Origin: Variovorax paradoxus B4
GTDB lineage: Bacteria > Pseudomonadota > Gammaproteobacteria > Burkholderiales > Burkholderiaceae_C
Assembly (NCBI RefSeq): GCF_000463015.1
Contig: NC_022234.1
Span: 1,116,001 to 1,180,000 of the forward strand
Length of the DNA: 64,000 bases
Reading direction: 5' to 3'
The position numbers and the translations under genes are program-made. This document shows, piece after piece, positions 56,675 through 64,000 of the stretch. Numbering within the stretch: position 1 is the stretch's first letter; each line of letters begins with the position of its first letter. The notes below the pieces were generated by a model. It did no database searches, was not told where the DNA came from, and worked only from the letters and a program-made list of their open reading frames with translations.

Positions 56675-58846
56675 TCAGCGTGTCGCCATCCGCCTCGGGC
56701 GCGCAACGGACGTACCGCCTGCCGCCGCAATGCCGGAGCGCGTCTTGACCAGGGCGGCAAGCTCGGCGGGCAGCACGGGCCGGCTGAAGAGATAGCCCTG
56801 CATTTCGTCGCAACCGTGGGCGCGCAGGAATTCCAGCTGTTGCTCGGTCTCGACGCCTTCGGCGATCACCCTGAGATTGAGCTCGTGCCCCAGAGAAATG
56901 ATGGCCTTGGCGATGGCCTTGTCCTCTTCGTCGCCGGGAATGTCGCGCACGAAGGCGCGATCGATCTTCAGCCTGGCGATGGGAAAGCGCTTGAGCGCGC
57001 TCAGGCTCGAATAGCCGGTTCCGAAATCGTCGATGGAGAACTGCACGCCCATCGCTTGCAGGGCCTTCATCGACTGCAGGGCTTTCTCGAGGTCTTCCAT
57101 GACCATGCTTTCGGTCAGTTCCAGCTCGAGAAAGCGGGCTTCGAGCCCGCTTTCCTCGAGCGCCTGGGCGACCTGTTCGATCAAGGTCCGTTCCCTGAAC
57201 TGCCGCGCCGACACATTGACCGAAACGCTGAAGGCCGGCAGGCCCGCGTCCTGCCAGGCCTTGTTCTGGAAGCAGGCGGTGCGCAGCACCCATTCGCCGA
57301 TGGGAACGATGAGGCCGGTCTCTTCCGCCAGCGGAATGAATTCCACCGGAGATACCAGGCCGCGCTCGGAATGCTGCCAGCGGATCAATGCCTCCACGCC
57401 CGTCACCTGGCCCGATCCCATTTCCACCTGGGGCTGGTACACGAGGTGGAACTCGCCCCGCACGATGGCATTGCGCAGTCCTTCGCGCATGGCGAGCCCG
57501 TCGCGGATCGCGTCGTTCATCTCGGCCGCATAGAACTGGAAATTGTTGCGCCCCGAGGCCTTGGCGCGGGACATCGCGGCATCGGCGTTCATGAGCAAGG
57601 TGTCGACGTCGGCCCCGTCCGCAGGATAGGTGGCCACGCCCAGGCTGGCCGTGACCTGGACCCCCTGGCCATCGATCTCGACGGGCTGCGCAATGGCCTC
57701 CTGCAGCCTCTGCAGGGCCGGGGCGACCTCCGTTCCGTCTCCGGGCTGGTCGTACAGGACGATCACGAATTCGTCTCCGCCCGTTCGCACCACCGTGTCC
57801 ACGCTGCGCAGGCACTGGGTCATGCGTTCGGCCATGACCTTCAGCAATTCGTCGCCGGCCTTGCGGCCCAGGCTGTCGTTGACCAGCTTGAAGCCGTCGA
57901 GGTTGATGAACACCACCGTCATCAGCCGGCCGTATCGATCGGCATACGAGACGGCTTGCCTGAGGCGATCCTCCAGCAGCGCGCGGTTCGGAAGCCCCGT
58001 CAGTACGTCGTGGGTGGCCTGGTGCTTCAGGCGGTCGGCGCTGCTTTCCAGCAGCGCATTGGAATTCTCGATCGACTCGGCCATCTGGTTCATCGCGTTC
58101 GCGAGGATGCCGAATTCATCCGCGCGGCCCTGCGGCGCCCTGGCACCGAAGTCTCCCGCGGCGACACGCCGGGAAAAGGCGATGAGCTGCGCGATGGAGC
58201 CCGTGATGCGTTGCGAGACGATGCTCGCGACCACCGCGCCCAGAACGGTGGCCAGGACGACCATGGCAATGGCGGCCCAGCGCGAGAATTTGGCGGCGCG
58301 TTCGACATCGTTGCGCGTCTGGAGCGCGCGCTTGGTCGCCTCGGTGTGCAGCGCCTCCACCGAGGACTCGATGGCAACGGCCGTGTCGACGTAGCCCTGG
58401 TGAAACGCAGGGGCCGGGTCCAGAGAGCCTTCCTTGCCATGCCGCGCGATGAACGCGAGGAATCCGTCCTCGTACTGCCGGGTCTGGGTCTCGATCCGGT
58501 CGACCTGGTCCCTGAATTTCGGATCGGTCGAGAGGATCCGAAGGCTGGCGAGGTACTCCCGCATGTCCAGCAGATGGTTTTGCATGGCCGGCAGGGAGCG
58601 CGCGCTCGCCTGCGCCACCCCGAGCCGGTCCACGGACAGCAGGAGTTCGTTCTCGGCGTCGCGGGCCTTGTACATCGCCAGCGAACTGCGCAGGCTCAGG
58701 TCCGCCATCCGGTTGTCGCTGTTCAGCAGCTTGTCGATGGCCGCCGCGGAGCGCTGTTCGCTGAGATAGAAGGACGCGCCCAATGCGAGCATCAGCGCAA
58801 TGACGACGCCGAAGCCAAGCGCGATCTCCCCCCGCAGGCTGCGCAT
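56675..58846 (-). CDS. Membrane sensor with HAMP, GGDEF and EAL domains
   Basis: This 723-residue c-di-GMP enzyme has a transmembrane segment near residues 10-30, a four-helix periplasmic sensor to about 175, a second membrane segment ([19 protein letters not shown]) and a HAMP-like linker. The GGDEF domain has an intact [10 protein letters not shown], with RSVD inhibitory site five residues before. The EAL domain keeps EALIRW, the NVSARQF Asn, [24 protein letters not shown] and EGVE, so all expected phosphodiesterase residues are present. Either activity is possible. GGGGGAGAAG sets the ATG at 58846; it follows the DctP gene by 76 bp on the same strand and may be the last gene of that operon. 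Confidence 0.9.
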   Translation of the reverse strand: MRSLRGEIALGFGVVIALMLALGASFYLSEQRSAAAIDKLLNSDNRMADLSLRSSLAMYKARDAENELLLSVDRLGVAQASARSLPAMQNHLLDMREYLASLRILSTDPKFRDQVDRIETQTRQYEDGFLAFIARHGKEGSLDPAPAFHQGYVDTAVAIESSVEALHTEATKRALQTRNDVERAAKFSRWAAIAMVVLATVLGAVVASIVSQRITGSIAQLIAFSRRVAAGDFGARAPQGRADEFGILANAMNQMAESIENSNALLESSADRLKHQATHDVLTGLPNRALLEDRLRQAVSYADRYGRLMTVVFINLDGFKLVNDSLGRKAGDELLKVMAERMTQCLRSVDTVVRTGGDEFVIVLYDQPGDGTEVAPALQRLQEAIAQPVEIDGQGVQVTASLGVATYPADGADVDTLLMNADAAMSRAKASGRNNFQFYAAEMNDAIRDGLAMREGLRNAIVRGEFHLVYQPQVEMGSGQVTGVEALIRWQHSERGLVSPVEFIPLAEETGLIVPIGEWVLRTACFQNKAWQDAGLPAFSVSVNVSARQFRERTLIEQVAQALEESGLEARFLELELTESMVMEDLEKALQSMKALQAMGVQFSIDDFGTGYSSLSALKRFPIARLKIDRAFVRDIPGDEEDKAIAKAIISLGHELNLRVIAEGVETEQQLEFLRAHGCDEMQGYLFSRPVLPAELAALVKTRSGIAAAGGTSVARPRRMATR

Positions 58847-58922
58847 TCTTCTCCCCCACGAGAAGTCGATCGGGAATTTGATCAATTGCGGCTCGCTCCC
58901 AAGTCGCCGTTGGAGAGATGCG

Positions 58923-59915
58923 TCACTGCCTTCGCTCTGCGTCGACCATCTTCAGGAACGTGCGCACGTTCTCGTCGCCCGCGAAGCGCCTGATCTTCTC
59001 GCGGGCGCCCTGCGTGGCCGCGCGGAACGGCGCCGGGTCGGGGCGCGTGACCTTCACGCCGGCGGCAACCATCTTTGCGATCAGCTCCTCCTCTTCGGCA
59101 ATGATCTTCCTGCGCATGCCGTCGCCCGCCGCCTTGCTCTCTTCACGCACGATCGCCTGCTCGGCCGGCGTGAGCTTCGCCCAGGTCCTGGTGCTCATGA
59201 GGTGGAGCGTGTTGTAGTACACATGGCGGGTCAGGGCGAGGTGCTTTTGCACTTCGTACAGCTTGTTGTAGTAGATGACGTTGAGCGGGTTCTCCTGGCC
59301 GTCGACCAGGCCCTGCGACAGCGCCTGGGGAAGTTCCTTGAAGCCGACCTTGCTGACCTGCGCGCCCAGCGCCTGCATGGTGGCCTCGAGTTCGGCGACG
59401 GGCGGAACGCGCACCCGGAGGCCGCGCACGTCTTCGGGCACGTTGATCGGGCGCTTGTTGTTGGTGATGTTGCGGAATCCCCATTCCCAGTTGGACAGGA
59501 TGACGAAGCCCTGCTTCTCGGCCAGCGGTGCGAGCCATTTCATGGCCGGGCCATCGAGCACGCGGTGGGCATGCGCATAGCTGTCGAAGAGATACGGCAT
59601 GACGACGACGGAGAACGCTTTCTCGTACTTGATGAGGTAGTTCATCGAGGTCACGTCCATGTCGACCGCGCCCAGCCTGACCTTCTGCAGCAGTTCGTTC
59701 TCGCTGCCGAGCTGGGACGCGGGAAAGATCTCGGTGCGGACCTGCCCGTGGGTGCGCTCCTCGACCCGCTTGGCGAACTGGAGGGCCGCCAGATGGGCCG
59801 GGTGCGAGGTGGTGGCGGCATGCACCAGCGACAGCACCACGGGATCGGCATGCGCCGGCGGCGCCAGGGCAGCGAAGCCCCACGTCGCGGCAAGCAGCAG
59901 GAGCGCCTTTTTCAT
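58923..59915 (-). CDS. TRAP-type solute-binding protein (DctP family), no permease nearby
   Basis: This 330-residue secreted binding protein has a signal peptide ending [14 protein letters not shown]. DctP/YiaO-family marks are [46 protein letters not shown], the conserved Arg in [11 protein letters not shown] and the [25 protein letters not shown] segment, which binds the ligand carboxylate. Its start overlaps the GGDEF-EAL gene stop by 4 bp (ATGA). No DctQ/DctM permease is present, so it may serve as an extracytoplasmic sensor for the signalling proteins encoded with it rather than for transport. Confidence 0.88.
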   Translation of the reverse strand: MKKALLLLAATWGFAALAPPAHADPVVLSLVHAATTSHPAHLAALQFAKRVEERTHGQVRTEIFPASQLGSENELLQKVRLGAVDMDVTSMNYLIKYEKAFSVVVMPYLFDSYAHAHRVLDGPAMKWLAPLAEKQGFVILSNWEWGFRNITNNKRPINVPEDVRGLRVRVPPVAELEATMQALGAQVSKVGFKELPQALSQGLVDGQENPLNVIYYNKLYEVQKHLALTRHVYYNTLHLMSTRTWAKLTPAEQAIVREESKAAGDGMRRKIIAEEEELIAKMVAAGVKVTRPDPAPFRAATQGAREKIRRFAGDENVRTFLKMVDAERRQ

Positions 59916-62179
59916 GCGGCGGCCCCGTGGTCCCCGCCCTTGCTGCGCTCGCTCTGCTCCATGGTGCCCGAGCGCAGGAAGTCGCCGGCCTCGGTGGCCA
60001 TCACGGCCTCGCTGAAGTAGTAGCCCTGCGCCAGCGTGGTGGCACCGGTCGATTGAAGAAAGGCGAGTTGCGTCTCCGTCTCCAGGCCCTCGACGATGAT
60101 TCCGATGCGCGCTTCCCGCGCGAGATTCATGATGGCGCGAACCGTGGCCGCGCTGTCCGGATCGTCGATGGCCCGCTTGAGCATCGACTGCGCGATCTTC
60201 AGGTGGTTCACGCGGTAGGTCCGCAGGTATTCGAACGACGAGTATTCGGTGCCGAAGTCGTCGATCGCAATGCGCACACCGAGCGCCCGCAGCTTCGGCA
60301 GCACGTCGTTGTGGGTCCATGTCATCTGGGCCAGCGTCGACTCCGTCACGTCGAACTCCAGAACGGACGGATCGAGCTGCCATTTGGCGAGGCTCTCGGT
60401 CACGTCGCGGATCAGCTCGCTGCCTTGCCTGAGCTGCCCGAGCGACAGGTTGATGGCCACCACGGGCGGCGCCACGCCCTGTTCGCGCCACGCGCTCATC
60501 TGCCTGCATGCCTGATCCAGCACCCAGCGGCCCAGCACGACGATGCCGCCGGTGCGCTCCGCAATCGGCACGAACGCGGCCGCGTCGAGCAGGCCGCGCT
60601 GCGGATGGTTCCAGCGCAGCAGCGCTTCCACGCCCACGATCTTCCCGGAGGACAGCTCGACCTGCGGCTGGTAGTAGAGCTCCAGCTCCTCGCGGTCGAT
60701 GGCCTTCTTCAGGTCCTCGCCGAGCGCCACCCGGTCGCGGACATCCCGGTCGAGCTCTTCCGAGTGGAAGTGGTACTGGTTGCGCCCCTGTTCCTTCGAG
60801 CGGTAGAGCGCCACGTCGGCCTGCGCGAGCATTTCCTCGGGGCTTTCGCTGCCCGGGGTGTAGGGGCAGATGCCGATGCTGGCCGAGGCATGCACCTGGT
60901 TGCCGTCGATCATGTACGGGCGCGCCAGCTCTTGCTGGATCTTCGCGGCCAGCGCGCCCGCGGCGGCCGGCTCGGCCATCTCGCTCTGCAGCACGGCAAA
61001 CTCGTCGCCGCCCAGGCGGGCCACCACGTCGGTCTCGCGGGTGCAGTTCTTCAGGCGCAGGGACACCTCGCGCAGCAGCAGGTCGCCGCCCGGATGGCCG
61101 AACATGTCGTTGACCGGCTTGAAGTGGTCCAGGTCGAGGCAATGGAGTGCAAACGGCACCGAGCCGCGCCGTGCCGCGGCATGGGCCTGGTGCAGGCGCT
61201 CGACGAGCGTGGCGCGGTTGGCCAGGCCCGTGAGCCCGTCGGTGCGCGCCATCCTGGCCAGCTGTTCCTCCGCCGCCTTGCGCTCGGTGACGTCGATGAC
61301 GATGCCCTCGACCTCGATGAGCCGGCCGTCCTTGTCGCGCACCGGAACGTAGCGGTTCTCGACCCAGCGCCGCGCGCCGTCCCCGGTGCACAGGCGGTAT
61401 TCGATCGAGGCGCCTTCGGCATCCTTCTCGAGCACGCGCGCCATCGCGGCGGCGACGCCGGCCTGGTCGGCCGGGTCGATCAGCACGTCCGCCCAATCCG
61501 GGTTGGCCAGCAGGGCCGCCGGTTCGTGGCCGAACTTGGTGATGTTGTGCGAGATGTAGATCAGCGGGAACGCGGGCTCGCCGCGCAGGCGGTAGAGGAT
61601 GGTCGGGCTGTTCTGCACGATGATGTTGGCGTCCGACAGCTCACGCGTGCGTTCCTCCACAGCCTGCTCGAGCTGGTTCATCTTGAAGGCGGCGTCCTGC
61701 GTCATCTGCCACTTCATGGTGAGCGCACTGGCCAGCTGGCGGACCTCGATCGGATCGAACGGCTTCTTGAGCACCAGCAGGCGGTCGCGCGCGTCCAGCC
61801 GCTCGAACACCTCGACCCACGACTGGTCCGCATAGGCCGTGCAGATCACGATCTGCAGGCGCGGGTCTTCGAGCCACAGCTGCTCGATGGTCTCGACGCC
61901 GTCCCACCCCGGTGGCATGCGCATGTCGATGAACGCCATGGCGTAGGGTGCGTCGGCCTCCAATGCCTCGCGCAGCTTCGCGAGCGCCTCCTGCCCCTGG
62001 TAGGCGCTGTCCAGCACGAAGTCCGCCTCGCTCTTCCTGGCCGAGGTTCCGAACAGCGCGGACTCCAGGTCGTCCAGGTTCGCGTCCGCGGCTGCCGGAA
62101 GGAGGATCTTGCGGAAGTCCTCGTGGATGGCCGGCGTGTCGTCCGCCAGCAGGATGCGGCGGTTCTGCGGTGTGCTCAT
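59912..62179 (-). CDS. Response regulator with PAS, GGDEF and EAL domains
   Basis: This 755-residue soluble protein starts with a receiver domain (Asp13-Asp14, phospho-acceptor Asp85 in FIDMRMPPGWDG, KKP near 139), then a coiled coil, a PAS domain with a PAC tail (RRWVENRYVPV, GIVIDVTERKAAEEQL), a GGDEF domain with intact RLGGDEFAVL and RETD inhibitory site, and an EAL domain. The EAL has EALLRW, NLSLGQL, DVTES and EGLE, but loop 6 reads DDFGTEYSSF instead of DFGTGYSS, and KIAQSM replaces KIDxSF. It may thus be mainly a cyclase. It overlaps the kinase gene upstream and DctP gene downstream by ATGA, so it is the output of that kinase. Confidence 0.9.
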   Translation of the reverse strand: MSTPQNRRILLADDTPAIHEDFRKILLPAAADANLDDLESALFGTSARKSEADFVLDSAYQGQEALAKLREALEADAPYAMAFIDMRMPPGWDGVETIEQLWLEDPRLQIVICTAYADQSWVEVFERLDARDRLLVLKKPFDPIEVRQLASALTMKWQMTQDAAFKMNQLEQAVEERTRELSDANIIVQNSPTILYRLRGEPAFPLIYISHNITKFGHEPAALLANPDWADVLIDPADQAGVAAAMARVLEKDAEGASIEYRLCTGDGARRWVENRYVPVRDKDGRLIEVEGIVIDVTERKAAEEQLARMARTDGLTGLANRATLVERLHQAHAAARRGSVPFALHCLDLDHFKPVNDMFGHPGGDLLLREVSLRLKNCTRETDVVARLGGDEFAVLQSEMAEPAAAGALAAKIQQELARPYMIDGNQVHASASIGICPYTPGSESPEEMLAQADVALYRSKEQGRNQYHFHSEELDRDVRDRVALGEDLKKAIDREELELYYQPQVELSSGKIVGVEALLRWNHPQRGLLDAAAFVPIAERTGGIVVLGRWVLDQACRQMSAWREQGVAPPVVAINLSLGQLRQGSELIRDVTESLAKWQLDPSVLEFDVTESTLAQMTWTHNDVLPKLRALGVRIAIDDFGTEYSSFEYLRTYRVNHLKIAQSMLKRAIDDPDSAATVRAIMNLAREARIGIIVEGLETETQLAFLQSTGATTLAQGYYFSEAVMATEAGDFLRSGTMEQSERSKGGDHGAAA

Positions 62180-63273
62180 GGTGTCTCTGCGGCCTTTCTG
62201 ATCGGAAGTTCGAGCGTGAAGGTGGCGCCGGTGCCGGGCCCGTCGCTGTGGACTGCCAGCGTGCCGCCCATCTCGCGCGCCGCGATGGCCGCGCTGTGCA
62301 GCCCGAACCCGTGGCCGTCCTTCTTGGTGGTGAACCCGTGCACGAACACCCGCGTCAGGTTCTCCGGGGCGATGCCGACGCCCGTGTCCGCGACGCGGAT
62401 GCGCAGCATCTCGTCCCCGACGATCTCCGCATTCAGCATGAGTTTCGCGCTGTCGTCCGCCGCCTCCTCCATGGCCTGCCTGGCATTGCGCACCAGGTTC
62501 ATCAGCACCTGCAGCACACGGCCCCTGTCCAGCGGCAGCTCGGGAATCCGGGCCAGGTCGCTCTGCATCACCACCTGGTGGCGCGCCAGGCCTCCCGCGT
62601 TCATGCGCAGTGCATCCTCGACCAGCTCGTGGACCCGTATCGACTCGACCAGGCTGGAAGCGCCGGCATGGGCCTGCTGCGCGGCGATGATCTCCTTGAT
62701 GTGGTCGACGCTCTTGCCCAGCGCCACCAGCTCGTCGACGACGGCGCGCTGTTCCGCCACCAGGAGCGGCGTCAGCTGCATCAGGTAGCCCGGGAGCATC
62801 CTGCCCTTGGCGTCGGATGCGAGGAAGGTGCCCAGGTCGCCCGCATGCTCGCTCATCAGCTGCACCGTGCGTGCGAGTCCCTCCACCTTGGACGCGCGAA
62901 CCCTGGAGAGAATCAGTCCGGCGGATACGTTGACGCTGTTGAGCACGTTGCCCACGTTGTGCAGCACGTTGGTGGCGATCTCGGCCATGCCGGCCGAGCG
63001 CGCGGCCGCCACCAGGTCGGCCTGCGTCTTGCGCAGCACCCGGTTGACCTGCTCGTTCTCGCGCAGCGCCGCTTCCAGTTCCGCGGTGCGGCTGAGCACC
63101 TGCTCCTCCAGCATGATCGTGGTCTGGAAGAGGTTGAAGTCGGAGCCCTGCGCATTGGCGCTGCGCTCGGCCCGGTCCATCAGGGCCTGGATGATCTTGT
63201 GGAGCCGCGCGATCTCGTCCTTCGAGGAAAGCTCTTGCGCGCCGGGGCGCAGCAGTGTTGCAGTCTCAGACAT
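62176..63273 (-). CDS. Soluble histidine kinase (partner of the FIST protein)
   Basis: This 365-residue kinase lacks membrane segments. The N-terminal helices (EIARLHKIIQALMDRAERSAN, EEQVLSRTAELEAALRENEQVNRVLRK) form a long coiled coil. The H box is the unusual EIATNVLHNVGNVLNSVNV with His105, the form of NahK-like kinases. The ATPase part has VLMNLVRNARQAM, DTGVGIAPENLTRVF, HGFTTKKDGHGFGLHSAAIAA. It overlaps the FIST gene stop by 8 bp and the REC-PAS-GGDEF-EAL gene by 4 bp, so these three products are made together. Input most likely comes from the FIST protein. Confidence 0.9.
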   Translation of the reverse strand: MSETATLLRPGAQELSSKDEIARLHKIIQALMDRAERSANAQGSDFNLFQTTIMLEEQVLSRTAELEAALRENEQVNRVLRKTQADLVAAARSAGMAEIATNVLHNVGNVLNSVNVSAGLILSRVRASKVEGLARTVQLMSEHAGDLGTFLASDAKGRMLPGYLMQLTPLLVAEQRAVVDELVALGKSVDHIKEIIAAQQAHAGASSLVESIRVHELVEDALRMNAGGLARHQVVMQSDLARIPELPLDRGRVLQVLMNLVRNARQAMEEAADDSAKLMLNAEIVGDEMLRIRVADTGVGIAPENLTRVFVHGFTTKKDGHGFGLHSAAIAAREMGGTLAVHSDGPGTGATFTLELPIRKAAETP

Positions 63274-64000
63274 GGCTGGCCTCCCCGCCGTTAGTGCCGA
63301 ATGCAATGCCGACCAGCGTCTGGTTGACATGCACGCCGCGGAACTGCTCCCCGTAGGTGTGGAAGCCGACCGTGTTGTTCTGCTGCAGGAGTTCGCCGAT
63401 GCGGTCCTTTGCGGCGCTCTGCGCGATCTCCAGCTTGCGCAGGATGCAGTCGTAGCCCAGAACCAGCTGCGGCGGGCCGATCTCGGCGCGTATGCCGGCA
63501 AAGGCCTGCTCCAGGTTCTGCAGCAGATCCACACCCTTGGCCACCCTCAGCACGAGGCCGTTTTCGATCGCGCAGAAAAAAGTCAGGCTGCCATCCGGAT
63601 TGACCTTCTGGATCGAGCGCACATAGGTGGTTCCGCCGATCGTCAGCACCACCGGCCAGGCCGCGAAGCGCGAAGGGTCCAGGTCGGAGGCGTCGATGCC
63701 GAGCATGCGTGCGTACTCCTGGCTCGCCGGCAGGCCGTTGATTTGCTTGACCACGCGCGAGGCTGCGTCTGCCTCGGTCACGACCAGCCTGTCTTCGGTG
63801 GCAACGACGTGCTGCGTCTTGAAGATCCGGAACGGCATGCGCGACGTCACCAGCACCAGCACGGCGCAGTCGGAGCCGAACCGGCCGTCCCAGTAGACCT
63901 GGGTCCGTTCGAACTTCATGCCGTCGCCGGCCGAGCCGCCGAGCAGGGGAAGCCGGCCCAGCGCGGTCTGGAACGCGCGCGTCACGGGTTCTTCGCGCAG
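63266..64000 (-). CDS. FIST-domain sensor protein, NosP-like (partial at window edge)
   Basis: The C-terminal ~245 residues of a FIST-domain protein are seen; the gene continues beyond the right edge. FIST-N/FIST-C marks are LPLLGGSAGDGMKFERTQVY, VNGLP-like QINGLPASQEYARMLG, SLTFFCAIENGLVLRVAKG, LVLGYDCILRKLEIA and NNTVGFHTYGEQFRG. FIST proteins beside such kinases include NosP, a haem-based nitric-oxide sensor that inhibits a NahK-type kinase and alters c-di-GMP. Whether this one binds haem cannot be told from the sequence. The GFxTYGE segment and overlap with the kinase gene support a shared sensory pathway. Confidence 0.85.
   Translation of the reverse strand: MREEPVTRAFQTALGRLPLLGGSAGDGMKFERTQVYWDGRFGSDCAVLVLVTSRMPFRIFKTQHVVATEDRLVVTEADAASRVVKQINGLPASQEYARMLGIDASDLDPSRFAAWPVVLTIGGTTYVRSIQKVNPDGSLTFFCAIENGLVLRVAKGVDLLQNLEQAFAGIRAEIGPPQLVLGYDCILRKLEIAQSAAKDRIGELLQQNNTVGFHTYGEQFRGVHVNQTLVGIAFGTNGGEASHV

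Noticed and set aside
1..64000. CRISPR arrays, insertion sequences and rRNA genes
   Set aside because: No regularly spaced long repeats, transposase motifs or rRNA-like stretches were found; the only repeats are the parS-like sites, iterons and regulatory boxes listed.

Overview
The window is very GC-rich, densely coded DNA from a Gram-negative bacterium. Several things point to Burkholderiales, most likely Comamonadaceae and Variovorax-like: four tripartite-tricarboxylate (Bug-type) receptor genes, a Burkholderia-type porin, CshA/CsgG-type lipoproteins, hydantoinase A/B and Liv-type ABC clusters, and a style of replication region seen on second chromosomes of this order. At about 39.2-43.7 kb there is a complete plasmid-type replication and partition locus (parB, parA, iterons, rep). 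The same molecule carries two tRNA genes and many catabolic genes, so I read it as a chromid or secondary chromosome near its origin. An integrated plasmid cannot be excluded from 64 kb.

Layout. 0-6 kb: an edge-truncated gene, a four-gene archaic chaperone-usher (Csu-type) pilus operon and an orphan soluble histidine kinase. 6.3-7.9 kb: a DUF3606 protein, an HNH nuclease with a clear terminator, tRNA-His, tRNA-Arg and a small promoter-driven reading frame. 8-19.5 kb: a catabolic regulon under an IclR regulator (MmgE/PrpD protein, ETHE1-like metallo-hydrolase, FAD oxidoreductase, PurB-like lyase, two Bug receptors around a sulfurtransferase, and a BisC/TorA-like molybdoenzyme). 19.6-24.5 kb: a NarL-type regulator, a hybrid kinase and two surface lipoproteins that share an almost identical promoter/leader. 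24.5-31.9 kb: RidA, Bug receptor, hydantoinase B and A, and a DadA-like oxidase on the minus strand, with a divergent LysR. 32-36 kb: porin, Bug receptor, LysR and a LigI-like lactonase.

36-43.7 kb is the replicon core: a tyrosine recombinase with a small overlapping partner, a decayed small gene, parB, parA, four copies of a 19-bp parS-like palindrome, a 22-bp iteron array and a Rep initiator gene. 43.8-54.9 kb: a MarR regulator, an AmiC-like sensor, and an amidase/Liv-ABC/amidase/GMC oxidoreductase operon with matching palindromic operators. 54.9-56.7 kb: a divergent AraC/SDR pair. 56.7-64 kb, minus strand: a signalling operon of FIST (NosP-like) protein, histidine kinase, REC-PAS-GGDEF-EAL protein and DctP-type binding protein, followed by a second GGDEF-EAL protein.

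The strongest systems are (1) the origin/centromere module, whose parS sites lie inside the first codons of parA and parB as well as between them; (2) the self-contained surface-lipoprotein regulon with a repeated regulatory box and conserved leader hairpin; (3) the FIST-kinase-c-di-GMP-DctP operon; and (4) the IclR-controlled epimerase/lyase/sulfur-enzyme cluster. Assignments rest on reading motifs by eye; no database search was run.
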